A DNA stretch of 64,000 bases from an uncultured Clostridia bacterium (GCA_946186375.1 CAMHMZ010000005.1:22634-86633), one strand, 5' to 3'. Positions 48,975 through 57,193 are shown, counted from the stretch's first letter. Notes: generated by a model not told the origin, from the sequence alone. Numbers and translations: made by a program.

Positions 48975-49003
48975 TTTATACCATAGCGCCCCGGTCACTT
49001 CAA
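48975..49003 (-). promoter_or_regulatory. promoter of the gene at 48813
   Basis: On the minus strand TTGAAG, a 17-base spacer and TATAAA with a TGG extension. The predicted leader is about 155 nt and contains the tandem duplication. Confidence 0.6.
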
Positions 49004-49060
49004 GTCCGGGGCGGGCATATAGGAAAACGAAGGATTTATGCGGATATTGACGTCCCTTTC

Positions 49061-49210
49061 GTAGGGGCTGGCGTCCTCGACAGCCCGCGCGGTGCGAGCG
49101 AAAAAGGTGAACAAATCCCCGGTGAAAACGTAACATTCTACGAATTCGCCGGGGATTTTTGTATATATTTGAGGTGCTTCTGCCGGGCCGTCGGGGACGC
49201 CGGCCCCTAC
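49061..49210. repeat. double-hairpin intergenic repeat, copy 4
   Basis: Outer ends GTAGGGGCTGGCGTCC... and ...GGGACGCCGGCCCCTAC. The inner stem is AAATCCCCGGTGAA at 49115-49128 against TTCGCCGGGGATTT at 49144-49157. The rest of 48814-49252 has no gene. Confidence 0.82.
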
Positions 49211-49252
49211 GGCATCCTTTCAAACGCAGCGACAAATATTAGCAAGATTTAT

Positions 49253-49852
49253 TTATTCTTCGGATGACCGTTTCAGCAGTTCATATTGTTCTTCTGTTGT
49301 TATTTTTCCGAGTTCGATCATGGCCTTTTCGTACTCGTTTACATAGTGTGAAAAAGTATCTGTCTTCTGCAACTTGAATCCCAGTGAAATATACAGAAGT
49401 ATTGCTTTCCAGCTCCACGGTTGAGTGTGGATATAAACAGGAAGACCACGGTGCTTTGCGTAAATGTTCATGACGGCCGTGCAAAGAGCTCTTCCGATGC
49501 CAATTCTTTGGTATCGTTCATCAACTACAAGCCAATGGAGGGAGGAAATGCAATTTATCCCCTGCATATCCTGCCATGCAATACAGGAACCAATGATATC
49601 GTTAGCCTTGTTCATGGCGAAAAGGATGTTTGGGAACAATTCGGCCTTCTGCAGATAGGTTTCAACAAAATACCTCTCCGCTTCCGTTTCCGAATCAAAA
49701 TCACCAATGGCGCACTCCAGTTTTGCCCATTCTCTTTCAAAACCGGGCTGGTAGGAAACGATAGAAAAACCATCTGGCAATTCTACATCCCTGTATTCAT
49801 AATCGGAGCATTTCATAATCGTATTGCAAAATGGAATGGTTCTGTCGAGCAT
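49253..49852 (-). CDS. GNAT-family N-acetyltransferase
   Basis: A 199-residue acetyltransferase. Acetyl-CoA-binding motif A is V-V-D-E-R-Y-Q-R-I-G-I-G-R-A-L near 111-125, and motif B is H-T-Q-P-W-S-W-K-A-I-L-L-Y-I-S-L-G-F near 142-159. Substrate unknown. The ATG at 49852 has GGAGGGTACT upstream. AT-richer than the flanks. It forms a cassette with the next two genes next to tRNA-Pro. Confidence 0.85.
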   Translation of the reverse strand: MLDRTIPFCNTIMKCSDYEYRDVELPDGFSIVSYQPGFEREWAKLECAIGDFDSETEAERYFVETYLQKAELFPNILFAMNKANDIIGSCIAWQDMQGINCISSLHWLVVDERYQRIGIGRALCTAVMNIYAKHRGLPVYIHTQPWSWKAILLYISLGFKLQKTDTFSHYVNEYEKAMIELGKITTEEQYELLKRSSEE

Positions 49853-49879
49853 AGTACCCTCCAAATCCCGATTCGTCTC

Positions 49880-50644
49880 TCAGATATGGATTTTAACGTC
49901 ACCGAAATCATACAATCCATTTCCCTGTTTCAGTTGCCCGTTCCGCTCAAGCTGCGAAAAATCCTCAATGATCTCACCAATCAGTGAAACGGGTATCGCC
50001 AATTTGTGATGGCCGGGGAAAACGCGGCTGACCTCCAGCTCCATCAGGCGCTTTACTGACTGATAAAAAAGCAATGGGTCAGTGCTCGGATAAAAGGCGT
50101 CCAGACAGCCTTTGTACACCAAATCGCCGGAATACAAATACCTTCTCTCCTGTTCGTAAAAACAACAGTGCCCGGGAGAATGTCCCGGCGTATGCAGCAC
50201 CCGGATTGTTCGTCCGCCCAAGTCAAAACAATCACCATCATGGAATAGAATTTGCGGTTTCCCCTGAAAGATCCGGTATAAGTCAAGATCGAACTCCTCC
50301 GGTAACGTACAGGGCGATTTTGTCAACTGCTCCTTCACTTCATTCAACGGCAAAGGGAAACTTCCGTCGATCCAATCTTTTTCCGCCTCATGTACTGCAA
50401 TGCGGTCAAAAAGCCCGTGCCCGCCGATGTGATCCCAATGCACATGCGTTGTCAGTACAGTAACAGGCAGTGTTGTCAGATGATCAACAACGCATTGTAT
50501 GTTTGAAACCCCAAGACCCGTGTCAATCAAAGCGGACATGTTCTGCCCGCAAAGCAGATAGCAATGCGTTTCCTCCCAATGCCGATACTCACTTATGGCA
50601 AATGTCTGAGTGTCAATTCTCTCAACGGTGAACCAGCCATTCAT
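49880..50644 (-). CDS. MBL-fold metallo-hydrolase
   Basis: A 254-residue metallo-beta-lactamase-fold hydrolase. The metal-binding motif is T-H-V-H-W-D-H-I-G-G near 67-76, with a further His in H-T-P-G-H-S-P-G-H near 150, Asp in Y-S-G-D-L near 175 and His in F-P-G-H-H near 213. These ligate two zinc or iron ions, as in glyoxalase II-like hydrolases. The ATG at 50644 is supported by AGGAGG nine bases upstream; a TTG further up has no ribosome site. Substrate unknown. Confidence 0.86.
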   Translation of the reverse strand: MNGWFTVERIDTQTFAISEYRHWEETHCYLLCGQNMSALIDTGLGVSNIQCVVDHLTTLPVTVLTTHVHWDHIGGHGLFDRIAVHEAEKDWIDGSFPLPLNEVKEQLTKSPCTLPEEFDLDLYRIFQGKPQILFHDGDCFDLGGRTIRVLHTPGHSPGHCCFYEQERRYLYSGDLVYKGCLDAFYPSTDPLLFYQSVKRLMELEVSRVFPGHHKLAIPVSLIGEIIEDFSQLERNGQLKQGNGLYDFGDVKIHI

Positions 50645-50703
50645 ATCATCATACGGCCTCCTGCAATCTCGGGCATCGAATCTGTTGTTCTGAATCAATC
50701 CAG

Positions 50704-51198
50704 CTATAAGCCAAATACAAGATCGTCCCCATCCAGTTCCGGCAGCAGCCTAAAGCCAAGCGAAGTATATAGACGCCGCGCTTTTTCGTTGTCCTTCTCC
50801 GTTGCAAGCTTTATGGGCATTTCGGGACTTGCTGCTTTCAGGATCTGAATCGCTGCTTCGGCAGCACTTTTTCCATATCCCTTCCCCTGATGGTCTTTGT
50901 CAATGTAATAGCTCCATGTAAAAGCATCGCCTTCGCCAAGCCACTTGCAAAGATTGATGAATCCGATGGGCGTCATTTGCGCATTGCAGATAATACAGGG
51001 ATAGTTGTCATCTCTGAACAGATATGCTCTGCCAATGGAAAACCATGCAGGATTGACAAGTTCTTTTTGCCAGTCATTGAGTTGGCATTCATAAGCCGCA
51101 TAGATCAAGTCGGCTTCTGTTTTGAGCGGTCGGATAGAAACACGTGCATTTGACCACCATTTGTTTTCCACCGTTTCCAAAGCTGATCTAACTTTCAT
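50704..51198 (-). CDS. GNAT-family N-acetyltransferase
   Basis: A 164-residue acetyltransferase. W-S-Y-Y-I-D-K-D-H-Q-G-K-G-Y-G-K-S-A near 96-113 is motif A (CoA pyrophosphate loop), and E-K-D-N-E-K-A-R-R-L-Y-T-S-L-G-F near 134-149 is motif B. The ATG at 51198 has GGAGGAGTT upstream. First gene of the AT-richer GNAT-MBL-GNAT cassette; its promoter lies in the 51.2 kb region. Confidence 0.87.
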   Translation of the reverse strand: MKVRSALETVENKWWSNARVSIRPLKTEADLIYAAYECQLNDWQKELVNPAWFSIGRAYLFRDDNYPCIICNAQMTPIGFINLCKWLGEGDAFTWSYYIDKDHQGKGYGKSAAEAAIQILKAASPEMPIKLATEKDNEKARRLYTSLGFRLLPELDGDDLVFGL

Positions 51199-51263
51199 AA
51201 CTCCTCCACAAAATCCGATTGTCGAGATGATTATAACAGGCAGCGCACGATATGGGAAGAAGC

Positions 51264-51300
51264 AAAGGGACCCTGATCGTATCATGATCAGAGTCCCTTT
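51264..51300 (-). terminator. hairpin after the duplicated tRNA end
   Basis: AAAGGGACCCTGATC and GATCAGAGTCCCTTT form a long stem just beyond the duplicated tRNA 3' end, placed as the terminator is for the intact tRNA. Confidence 0.55.
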
Positions 51301-51301
51301 A

Positions 51302-51322
51302 TGGTCCGAGTGAAGGGACTTG
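51302..51322 (-). repeat. 21-bp duplicate of the tRNA-Pro 3' end (att-like)
   Basis: Identical to 51475-51495, the last 21 bases of the tRNA including CCA. Typical of an integrase attachment site or of a decayed second tRNA copy. Confidence 0.75.
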
Positions 51323-51429
51323 CCGGCATTTTCGCCTTGCGGGGGACGGCGAAAATTAATGTATCGACCAGTTTTTGAACTGGTCGATGAACGCCCCACC
51401 GGGGCGTTCGTACATGATTCAAGTCCCTT
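51313..51429. other. three-hairpin cloverleaf element
   Basis: An outer 10-bp stem (AAGGGACTTG 51313-51322 with CAAGTCCCTT 51420-51429) encloses three consecutive perfect hairpins: ATTTTCGCC/GGCGAAAAT (51328-51356), ATCGACCAGTT/AACTGGTCGAT (51363-51388) and GAACGCCCC/GGGGCGTTC (51389-51409). The outer left arm is part of the duplicated tRNA end. No reading frame. Not a tRNA: arm lengths and loops do not fit. Confidence 0.7.
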
Positions 51430-51437
51430 TGCAGAAT

Positions 51438-51474
51438 AAAAACTCAGATCCGCCGAATGGCGGATCTGAGTTTT
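51438..51474 (-). terminator. terminator of tRNA-Pro
   Basis: AACTCAGATCCGCC and GGCGGATCTGAGTT form a 14-bp stem with a GAAT loop; T-run on the minus strand. It starts immediately after the tRNA CCA. Confidence 0.85.
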
Positions 51475-51550
51475 TGGTCCGAGTGAAGGGACTTGAACCC
51501 CCGACCTGATGGTCCCAAACCACCCGCGCTACCAACTGCGCTACACCCGG
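51475..51550 (-). tRNA. tRNA-Pro (anticodon TGG)
   Basis: A 76-nt cloverleaf on the minus strand. Acceptor CCGGGTG pairs with CACTCGG, D arm GCGC...GCGC, anticodon loop TTTGGGA giving TGG, T arm GGGGG-TTCAAGT-CCCTT type, and CCA encoded. It reads all four Pro codons with the usual U34 modification. Confidence 0.95.
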
Positions 51551-51727
51551 ATTTGCTTTGCCATTATACACCGCCGCGCCGCGCCGCGCAAGTCTTTTCG
51601 CGCAGACGTCGGCGCCCCGCGCCGCCGGTGGGAGAAATTGTTCCGGAACTTTGGGCTTGTACTTTGCTATAATAAAGTATATAATAGCTTTTACACGCTG
51701 AGTCTGTTATAGCCGGGAGGTGCTGTG

Positions 51728-52135
51728 ATGAATATCGATCTGACCGAAAAGGAATTCCGCCGTCTGCTGGACATGGTCTACATCGGCAACTGGATCCTCA
51801 ATTCCACGCGCGGGGACGACCGCTTCGAGGACTATGATCTGCTGCAGGAAAAGCTGTTCGCGCTCTGCCCCTCGAACGGCATGCGCTCGCTCGTGCAGAC
51901 CTGGCACGGCCACATCTTCCCCTCCCGCGCCTACGAGGACGGCGGCATCCACGAGGCGATCGCCGACTATGAGGATGCGATCTTCTTCGACATCCTGGCC
52001 GAGGAGCTGGCCCGGCGCGACCTGGGTCTGGTGGACTCCGACCCCGAGGACTTCACGGAGCTCTCCGCGAGGATGGAGGAATACCTCGACGAGTTCGACA
52101 AGAACGGACTCAATACCATTACGATGGATCTGTAA
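51728..52135 (+). CDS. conserved acidic protein of unknown function
   Basis: A 135-residue acidic, mostly helical cytoplasmic protein. Landmarks are L-T-E-K-E-F-R-R-L-L-D-M-V-Y-I-G-N-W-I-L-N, then D-Y-D-L-L-Q-E-K-L-F, then E-D-A-I-F-F-D-I-L-A-E-E-L-A-R-R-D. I know similar proteins in Clostridia without a function. RBS gggaggtgctgtg. It lies 10 bases upstream of greA and is probably cotranscribed. Confidence 0.8.
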   Translation: MNIDLTEKEFRRLLDMVYIGNWILNSTRGDDRFEDYDLLQEKLFALCPSNGMRSLVQTWHGHIFPSRAYEDGGIHEAIADYEDAIFFDILAEELARRDLGLVDSDPEDFTELSARMEEYLDEFDKNGLNTITMDL

Positions 52136-52145
52136 GGAAGAAACC

Positions 52146-52649
52146 ATGCACGACGAACTGACAAGGACCGATCTGAAGAAAATGCGCGAGGAGCTGGACT
52201 ACCGCCGCCTCACGCTCATGCCCGAGCTCATCGAGGAGGTCAAGCGCACGCGCGCCTTCGGCGATCTGAGCGAAAACTTCGAATACAAGGCCGCCAAGCA
52301 GGCCCAGAACAAAAACCGCAGCCGCAGCCGCTATCTGGAGGGGATGATCAAGTCCGCCAAGGTCATCGACGACCGCTCCGCCGCCGACGAGGTCGGCCTC
52401 TTCGACAAGGTGGAGATCTACCTGCCCGAGGACGACGAGACCGAGACCATCCAGGTCGTGACCACGGTGCGCTGCGACCCGCGCAAGGGGCTTATCAGCA
52501 AGGAGTCCCCCTTCGGCCAGCAGGTGCTCGGCAAACGGGTGGGCGACCGCTTCACCGTCAAGGTGAGCGACAGCTACAGCTACGAGGCCGTGGTGCGCTC
52601 CATCACCAAGCAGAAGGACGACGGCTCGGCGCCGCTCATGCAGTTTTGA
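52146..52649 (+). CDS. greA: transcription elongation factor GreA
   Basis: A 167-residue factor that inserts its coiled coil into the RNA polymerase secondary channel and triggers cleavage of backtracked RNA. The N-terminal hairpin (~1-75) has R-A-F-G-D-L-S-E-N-F-E-Y near 38-49 with the acidic tip residues. The C-terminal FKBP-like domain (~85-167) has S-P-F-G-Q-Q-V-L-G-K-R-V-G-D near 122. The tip loop is slightly changed from canonical G-D-L-x-E-N-x-E-Y but intact. Confidence 0.9.
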   Translation: MHDELTRTDLKKMREELDYRRLTLMPELIEEVKRTRAFGDLSENFEYKAAKQAQNKNRSRSRYLEGMIKSAKVIDDRSAADEVGLFDKVEIYLPEDDETETIQVVTTVRCDPRKGLISKESPFGQQVLGKRVGDRFTVKVSDSYSYEAVVRSITKQKDDGSAPLMQF

Positions 52650-52651
52650 CC

Positions 52652-54007
52652 ATGAAGGACAGACAGCGCATCTGGAACATCGCCCTCTCCGCCCTGGGCC
52701 TTGCGGCCCTGGGCGCTTTGTTCATCGTGTGGCTGCTGCGCCGCCCCTACCCGCTCTATGCCCGCGCCGCGGCGCTGCTGAGCGCGGGGCTGTTCGCCGT
52801 GCTCGGGCTGCGCTTCGTGCCGCGCTGGACCGCCTTCTGGTCGGAGGGTGAGGAGCCCCCCGCGCCCGACGGTAACGAGCCGCGGCACATGGGACCGAAG
52901 CTCTTCGGCGCGCTGCTGCTCGCAGACGCCCTCGTGCTGCTCATGAGCTGGCCGCTCCGGAACGTCCTCGGCCATCCGGAGACGCTGCTTGACGCGCTGC
53001 GCTCCTGGCGCTGCGCCGACGGCGTGCATTATCTGGACATCGCGCGCGAGTGGTATCTCTCCGAGGGCAGCGTCGACAGGCTGGTGCAGCTGGTGTTCCT
53101 GCCGGGCTATCCGCTGCTGGTGCGCCTGCTGCTCCCGCTCACGGGGAGCGATCTGGCCGCGGGGCTGCTGGTCTCCGCGCTCTGCTTTGCCGCGGGCGGC
53201 GCCGTCTTCTACCGGCTGCTGCGGCTCGATCTGCCCCACGCACAGGCGCTGCGCGGCGTGGCGCTATTCTGCCTGCTGCCGGGCTCCTTCTTCTTCGCCG
53301 CGCCCATGAGCGAGAGCCTCTTTTTCCTGCTGTGCGTGCTGTGCCTTTATCTGGCGCGCGCCGGGCGCACAGGTCTCTGGTGGCTCGGCTGCCTCTGCGG
53401 CGCCATGGCCGCTTTCACCCGCTCGCTGGGGCTCATGCTTTTCGTGCCGCTGCTGCTCGAGCTCGGGCACGAGTTTGCCCAAAAGCGCCTCAGCCTCCGC
53501 CGCCTCGCGCTGCGCGCGCCGGGGCTGCTGCTCGTACCGGCGGGCTTTGGAGTATATTGTTATGTAAACTATACGGTCTCCGGCGACCCCTTCCGTTTCC
53601 TCGTCTACCAGGGCGAGCACTGGGGGCAGCATCTGGGACTCTTCTTCAATACCGCCGCCTACCAGACGGAGCTGGCCGTGTCGACCTGCGGGCGGGAGGT
53701 CGTGCTCTTCAGCGGGCTGTGGCTGCCGAACCTCCTGTGCTCCTTCGGCGCGCTCGCGCTGCTGGCGCTGACGGCCAAACGGCTGCGGGCCAGCTACACC
53801 GCCTGGGCCATGGCCTACTATGTCATTGCCATGGGCGCGACCTGGCTTCTCAGCGCGCCGCGCTATCTGGCCGCGCTGCCCGTCCTGCCCCTGGCGCTGA
53901 CAATACCGACGGAAAAGCGCTGGGCCGGGAGCGCCGCCTTCGCGCTTCTGGCGATCACGTGGATCCTGTACTATCTCGCCTTCCTGGCCCGTTGGCAGGT
54001 CTGGTGA
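52652..54007 (+). CDS. multi-pass membrane glycosyltransferase (PIG-V/GT39-like mannosyltransferase)
   Basis: A 451-residue polytopic membrane protein with about ten helices. The first extracytoplasmic loop has W-R-C-A-D-G-V-H-Y-L-D-I-A-R-E-W near 120-135, the position and kind of motif (acidic pair followed by Y-L-x-I-A) seen in GPI-mannosyltransferase-like GT-C enzymes using lipid-linked sugars. P-G-Y-P-L follows. Substrate unknown. It starts two bases after greA. The ATG at 52652 is preferred over TTG at 52646. Confidence 0.8.
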   Translation: MKDRQRIWNIALSALGLAALGALFIVWLLRRPYPLYARAAALLSAGLFAVLGLRFVPRWTAFWSEGEEPPAPDGNEPRHMGPKLFGALLLADALVLLMSWPLRNVLGHPETLLDALRSWRCADGVHYLDIAREWYLSEGSVDRLVQLVFLPGYPLLVRLLLPLTGSDLAAGLLVSALCFAAGGAVFYRLLRLDLPHAQALRGVALFCLLPGSFFFAAPMSESLFFLLCVLCLYLARAGRTGLWWLGCLCGAMAAFTRSLGLMLFVPLLLELGHEFAQKRLSLRRLALRAPGLLLVPAGFGVYCYVNYTVSGDPFRFLVYQGEHWGQHLGLFFNTAAYQTELAVSTCGREVVLFSGLWLPNLLCSFGALALLALTAKRLRASYTAWAMAYYVIAMGATWLLSAPRYLAALPVLPLALTIPTEKRWAGSAAFALLAITWILYYLAFLARWQVW

Positions 54008-54024
54008 GGCTGCTCGGATCCCAA

Positions 54025-54064
54025 GAAAAAAGATGTGAAAAACCGGGTTTTTCACATCTTTTTT
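54025..54064 (+). terminator. rho-independent terminator
   Basis: AAAAAAGATGTGAAAAACC and GGTTTTTCACATCTTTTTT-type arms form a long stem with a T-run after the membrane glycosyltransferase gene. Confidence 0.85.
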
Positions 54065-54065
54065 G

Positions 54066-54095
54066 TTGACAGGCCACGCTCGGACAGGGTATCCT
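54066..54095 (+). promoter_or_regulatory. promoter of the mgtE leader
   Basis: TTGACA, an 18-base spacer and TATCCT. Transcription would start near 54102, giving a leader of about 180 nt before mgtE. Confidence 0.6.
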
Positions 54096-54126
54096 GTAAG
54101 CGGCGGTTCGCCAAATTTATAAAATG

Positions 54127-54213
54127 AGGAGGAGACGTCATGGACGGTGGAAGCAGTACCGGCAGCTCAGCGGGCCGAAGCGGCGCGGAGACTGTCTGCG
54201 GACGTCTCCGCCA
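54127..54213 (+). promoter_or_regulatory. structured 5' leader of mgtE with internal small reading frame
   Basis: GGAGGAGACGTC (54128-54139) can pair with GACGTCTCCGCC (54201-54212), closing a ~60-nt domain. The left arm is also the ribosome site of a 28-codon frame (54140-54226). I could not fit the known M-box (ykoK) consensus, though CCATACA at 54211-54217 recalls its 3' end. Confidence 0.5.
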
Positions 54214-54226
54214 TACAAGTTCATAG
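54140..54226 (+). CDS. putative 28-residue leader peptide upstream of mgtE
   Basis: ATG with a strong GGAGGAG five bases upstream and a TAG stop, encoding M-D-G-G-S-S-T-G-S-S-A-G-R-S and on to a C-terminal R-L-R-H-T-S-S. It is Ser/Gly-rich with no membrane segment. It ends 57 bases before mgtE. The start lies inside the leader stem, so its translation would change the fold. It may be a regulatory upstream frame or chance. Confidence 0.4.
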   Translation: MDGGSSTGSSAGRSGAETVCGRLRHTSS

Positions 54227-54283
54227 GCTTTGGCCTGCCTGTCGGGCTTCCTTGATCCTGTGGCAAGGAAAGGAGGAGCACGA

Positions 54284-55660
54284 ATGGCAGTACACAGCGT
54301 AAACGTGGAGAAGACGATCCGCTCGCTTCTCGACGACAAGAAGTATCAGACCCTGAAGGACATTCTGGTCACTCTGGAGCCGGCGGATATCGCCGCGGTC
54401 TTTGAGGAGCTGGGCGAGGAGCGCACACCGCTGCTGTTCCGGCTGCTGCCGAAGGAGGCGGCGGCCGAGACCTTCGCGGAGCTCGCTCCGGAGCATCAGG
54501 CGCTTCTGATCCGGGGCTTTTCGGACAGGGAGCTGCGGGAACTCGTCAACGAGCTTTATGTGGACGACGCGGCGGATCTCGTGGAGGAGATGCCGGCCAA
54601 TGTCGTCAAGCGGATCCTGGCGCAGGCCGACCCGGAGATGCGGCGGGAGATCAACGAGATCCTTCGCTACCCTGAAAACTCCGCCGGGTCGATCATGACG
54701 ACGGAGTACGTGTCCCTGCGCCCGGCGATGACGGTGGCGGAGGCCATCCGGCGCATCCGCACGACGGGCTTTGACAAGGAGACCATTTACACCTGCTACG
54801 TCACCGAGGGGCGGCGGCTGCTGGGCACCGTGTCGGTCAAGGACCTGCTGCTGGCCCCGGACGACGACGCGGCCGTGTCGGGCATCATGGACGAAAACGT
54901 CATCTCCGTCAGCACCCTCACTGACCAGGAGGAAGTGGCGCAGATGCTCTCGCGCTATAACTTCCTCGCGCTGCCCGTCGTGGATGCGGACGAGCGCATG
55001 GTCGGCATCATCACCTTCGACGACGCGATGGACGTCATGGAGCAGGAGACCACGGAGGACATCGAGAAGATGGCCGCCATCCTGCCCTCGGAGAAGACCT
55101 ATCTGCGCTCCAACGCCTGGGAGATCTTCCGCCACCGCATCCCCTGGCTGATGCTCCTCATGGTGTCGGCCACCTTTACGGGCATGATCATCACCGGCTT
55201 TGAAAGCGCGCTGGCCGCGCAGGTGGTGCTCACCGCCTTTATCCCCATGCTCATGGACACCGGCGGCAACTCCGGCTCTCAGGCCTCGGTGACGGTCATC
55301 CGCGCGCTCTCCCTCGGGGAGCTCGAGTTTCGCGATCTGCCGAAGGTCCTCTGGAAGGAGGGACAGACCGCCCTGCTGTGCGGCACGGTCCTGGCCCTGC
55401 TGTGCTTCGGGAAGATCCTGCTGGTGGACAGGCTGCTGCTCGGAAACGGCGATATCACGGTGCTGACGGCCTTCGTCGTGTGCTTTACGATGGCCGTGAC
55501 GGTGCTGATCGCCAAGCTCATCGGCTGCACGCTGCCGATGTGTGCCAGAAGGCTGGGCTTCGACCCGGCCGTGATGGCCAGTCCGTTTATCACAACGATC
55601 GTAGACGCGCTGAGCCTGCTCGTCTATTTCGGCATCGCCAGCGCCCTGCTTTTCCGCTGA
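54284..55660 (+). CDS. mgtE: magnesium transporter MgtE
   Basis: A 458-residue Mg2+ channel. The N-terminal helical superhelix (~1-125) has L-E-P-A-D-I-A-A-V-F-E-E-L near 31. Two CBS domains (~130-250) bind Mg and gate the pore, with T-Y-V/Y-C-Y-V-T near 165 and L-P-V-V-D-A-D-E near 230. The membrane domain (~280-458) has five helices with P-M-L-M-D-T-G-G-N-S-G-S-Q near 315-327, the conserved pore motif, and P-F-I-T-T-I-V-D-A near 435. The ATG at 54284 has AGGAGGAGCACGA upstream. Confidence 0.95.
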   Translation: MAVHSVNVEKTIRSLLDDKKYQTLKDILVTLEPADIAAVFEELGEERTPLLFRLLPKEAAAETFAELAPEHQALLIRGFSDRELRELVNELYVDDAADLVEEMPANVVKRILAQADPEMRREINEILRYPENSAGSIMTTEYVSLRPAMTVAEAIRRIRTTGFDKETIYTCYVTEGRRLLGTVSVKDLLLAPDDDAAVSGIMDENVISVSTLTDQEEVAQMLSRYNFLALPVVDADERMVGIITFDDAMDVMEQETTEDIEKMAAILPSEKTYLRSNAWEIFRHRIPWLMLLMVSATFTGMIITGFESALAAQVVLTAFIPMLMDTGGNSGSQASVTVIRALSLGELEFRDLPKVLWKEGQTALLCGTVLALLCFGKILLVDRLLLGNGDITVLTAFVVCFTMAVTVLIAKLIGCTLPMCARRLGFDPAVMASPFITTIVDALSLLVYFGIASALLFR

Positions 55661-55667
55661 AAAGCAT

Positions 55668-55710
55668 AAAAACACCTGTGAAAAACTGCGTTTTTCACAG
55701 GTGTTTTTTT
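55668..55710. terminator. bidirectional terminator
   Basis: AAAAACACCTGTGAAAAAC and GTTTTTCACAGGTGTTTTT form a long stem with T-runs on both strands, between mgtE and a convergent gene. Confidence 0.88.
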
Positions 55711-57193
55711 ATGCCTTTTTGAAGCTTGTCTGCCGTGTCACGGTCTTGCCGGTGGCGTCCGTGGCTTCGACGTAATAGACGTAGCTGCCCTTCGGCAGAT
55801 AGCGGAAGAGGAAGCTCGCGTCCAGGCCGTCGGCGGCAATGTCATAGGTCTTCTTGTTCCATTTCGTGACGCTGTACTCGAAGCGGTGCCCGGAGCCGGA
55901 GGCGATCACGCCGGTCTTGGCGTTCTTCACGCAGGCGTAGACCGTTTTGATTTTGGCATTGGACTGGATCGTCCCGCTCAGGCTGAAGCTGGTCATGTTT
56001 TTGATCGTCCCGCTCGGGCCGACGAAATCGGTCTTGAACTTCAGCGTGGAGGCCTTCCAGTGCGCATAGAGCGTCTGCCTGGCGGTAAGCTTCACCTCGG
56101 TGGAGGAGGTGATCTTCGTGCCGCCCTTTTTGGCCGTGTACCAGCCCTTGAAGACATAGCCCTCGCGCGTGGGCTTGGGGAGCGTGCCGTAGGTCTTGCC
56201 ATAGGTGACGGTCTTGCTCTTCTTCGGCGTCGTGCCGCCGTTTGCGTTGAAGGTGACGGTGTAGGTCTTCTGCTTTGCCTCCTTGACCGTGACGGAGGCT
56301 GTGTAGCTCTTGCCGCCGATAGTCGTCGTGACCGTGGCCGTGCCGGCCTGGCTGGCCGTAAGCTTGGCACCGCTGATCGTGACGGCCGTACCGCTGCAGC
56401 GATAGCTGGCGTTCTTCCCGCCGACGAGCGGCGTGAGGCTCACGCTCTTGCCGACGGTGAGGGTCTTGCTCGTAAAGGGCAGGGGCGAGACGGCCTTCGA
56501 GCCGACGAGATAGACGATGCAGTCGAGCCCCGAATACAGGTCGCCGCCCGCGTTTTTATAGAGATAGGAGCCCTCGAGCGTGCCGCTGTAATTGCCGACC
56601 GGGTCCTTGACGTAGAGCTGCAGCTTGCCGCCGACGAGCTCATAGCGCCACAGCACGGCCACGTGCCGCGCCGTCTCGCTGCGGATGGCGACGCCCTCCG
56701 GGTGCTCGTGCAGCAGCAGCGCCAGGTACTGATAGAAATTGTCCTTCGTGGTCTCGCTTTTGACCGTGGAGGCGGTCAGGCGCGCGGCGGTGTACGAGAC
56801 GCCGGACTTTGTATAGGTCCGGTTGCCCCAGCGGTCGGTATCGCCCGTGTAGGAATACTTCGTGCCCGAAGAGGTGATGTTCGTGCAGCCGTTGGCCTGC
56901 AGGACCTGCTTGGGCGTGAAGCTGCCGGTTTTCCCGTCATAGGCCAGGCGCCGGTTCAGGAGCGTCGTGATCGCGCTGATGTTGCAGATACCGGTCTGCT
57001 TGGCGCGAAAGCTCGCGTCGTAGCGGTCGAGCTGCGGCTGCGATTCGGGCTTGCGCTCGTCGATGGCCTGCACGGCGCGCTGATAGGCGTCCTGCGCCGC
57101 CTCAGCCCGCGGCGCGAGGCCGGGCAGGAGGCTCAGCAGCAGGCACACGAGCAGCGCCAGGCTGACGGAGCGCTTCAAAAGCTTGTTTAGCAT
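55709..57193 (-). CDS. secreted C39-like cysteine-peptidase protein with Ig-like and InlB B-repeat domains
   Basis: A 494-residue exported protein. Signal peptide 1-32 (P-R-A-E-A-A). Residues ~55-235 look like a papain/C39-like domain: Q-T-G-I-C-N-I-S-A near 66 (Cys), A-R-H-V-A-V-L near 185 (His) and V-K-D-P-V-G near 203 (Asp). Next come a Big-type Ig domain (~245-310) and a Listeria-Bacteroides (InlB B) repeat ([11 protein letters not shown] to L-Y-A-H-W, ~315-385). The last is a beta domain (~390-494). Probably a surface or secreted peptidase. Promoter TTGACG/TATTCT lies upstream. Confidence 0.8.
   Translation of the reverse strand: MLNKLLKRSVSLALLVCLLLSLLPGLAPRAEAAQDAYQRAVQAIDERKPESQPQLDRYDASFRAKQTGICNISAITTLLNRRLAYDGKTGSFTPKQVLQANGCTNITSSGTKYSYTGDTDRWGNRTYTKSGVSYTAARLTASTVKSETTKDNFYQYLALLLHEHPEGVAIRSETARHVAVLWRYELVGGKLQLYVKDPVGNYSGTLEGSYLYKNAGGDLYSGLDCIVYLVGSKAVSPLPFTSKTLTVGKSVSLTPLVGGKNASYRCSGTAVTISGAKLTASQAGTATVTTTIGGKSYTASVTVKEAKQKTYTVTFNANGGTTPKKSKTVTYGKTYGTLPKPTREGYVFKGWYTAKKGGTKITSSTEVKLTARQTLYAHWKASTLKFKTDFVGPSGTIKNMTSFSLSGTIQSNAKIKTVYACVKNAKTGVIASGSGHRFEYSVTKWNKKTYDIAADGLDASFLFRYLPKGSYVYYVEATDATGKTVTRQTSFKKA

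Noticed and set aside
51313..51429. Second tRNA gene in the cloverleaf element
   Set aside because: No anticodon-loop or T-loop pattern; hairpin stems of 9-11 bp do not match tRNA arms.
54096..54283. M-box (ykoK) magnesium riboswitch before mgtE
   Set aside because: The conserved AGGTGAGGCTCCT and GCTGCTGCCC words are not found. Only CCATACA matches, which is not enough.
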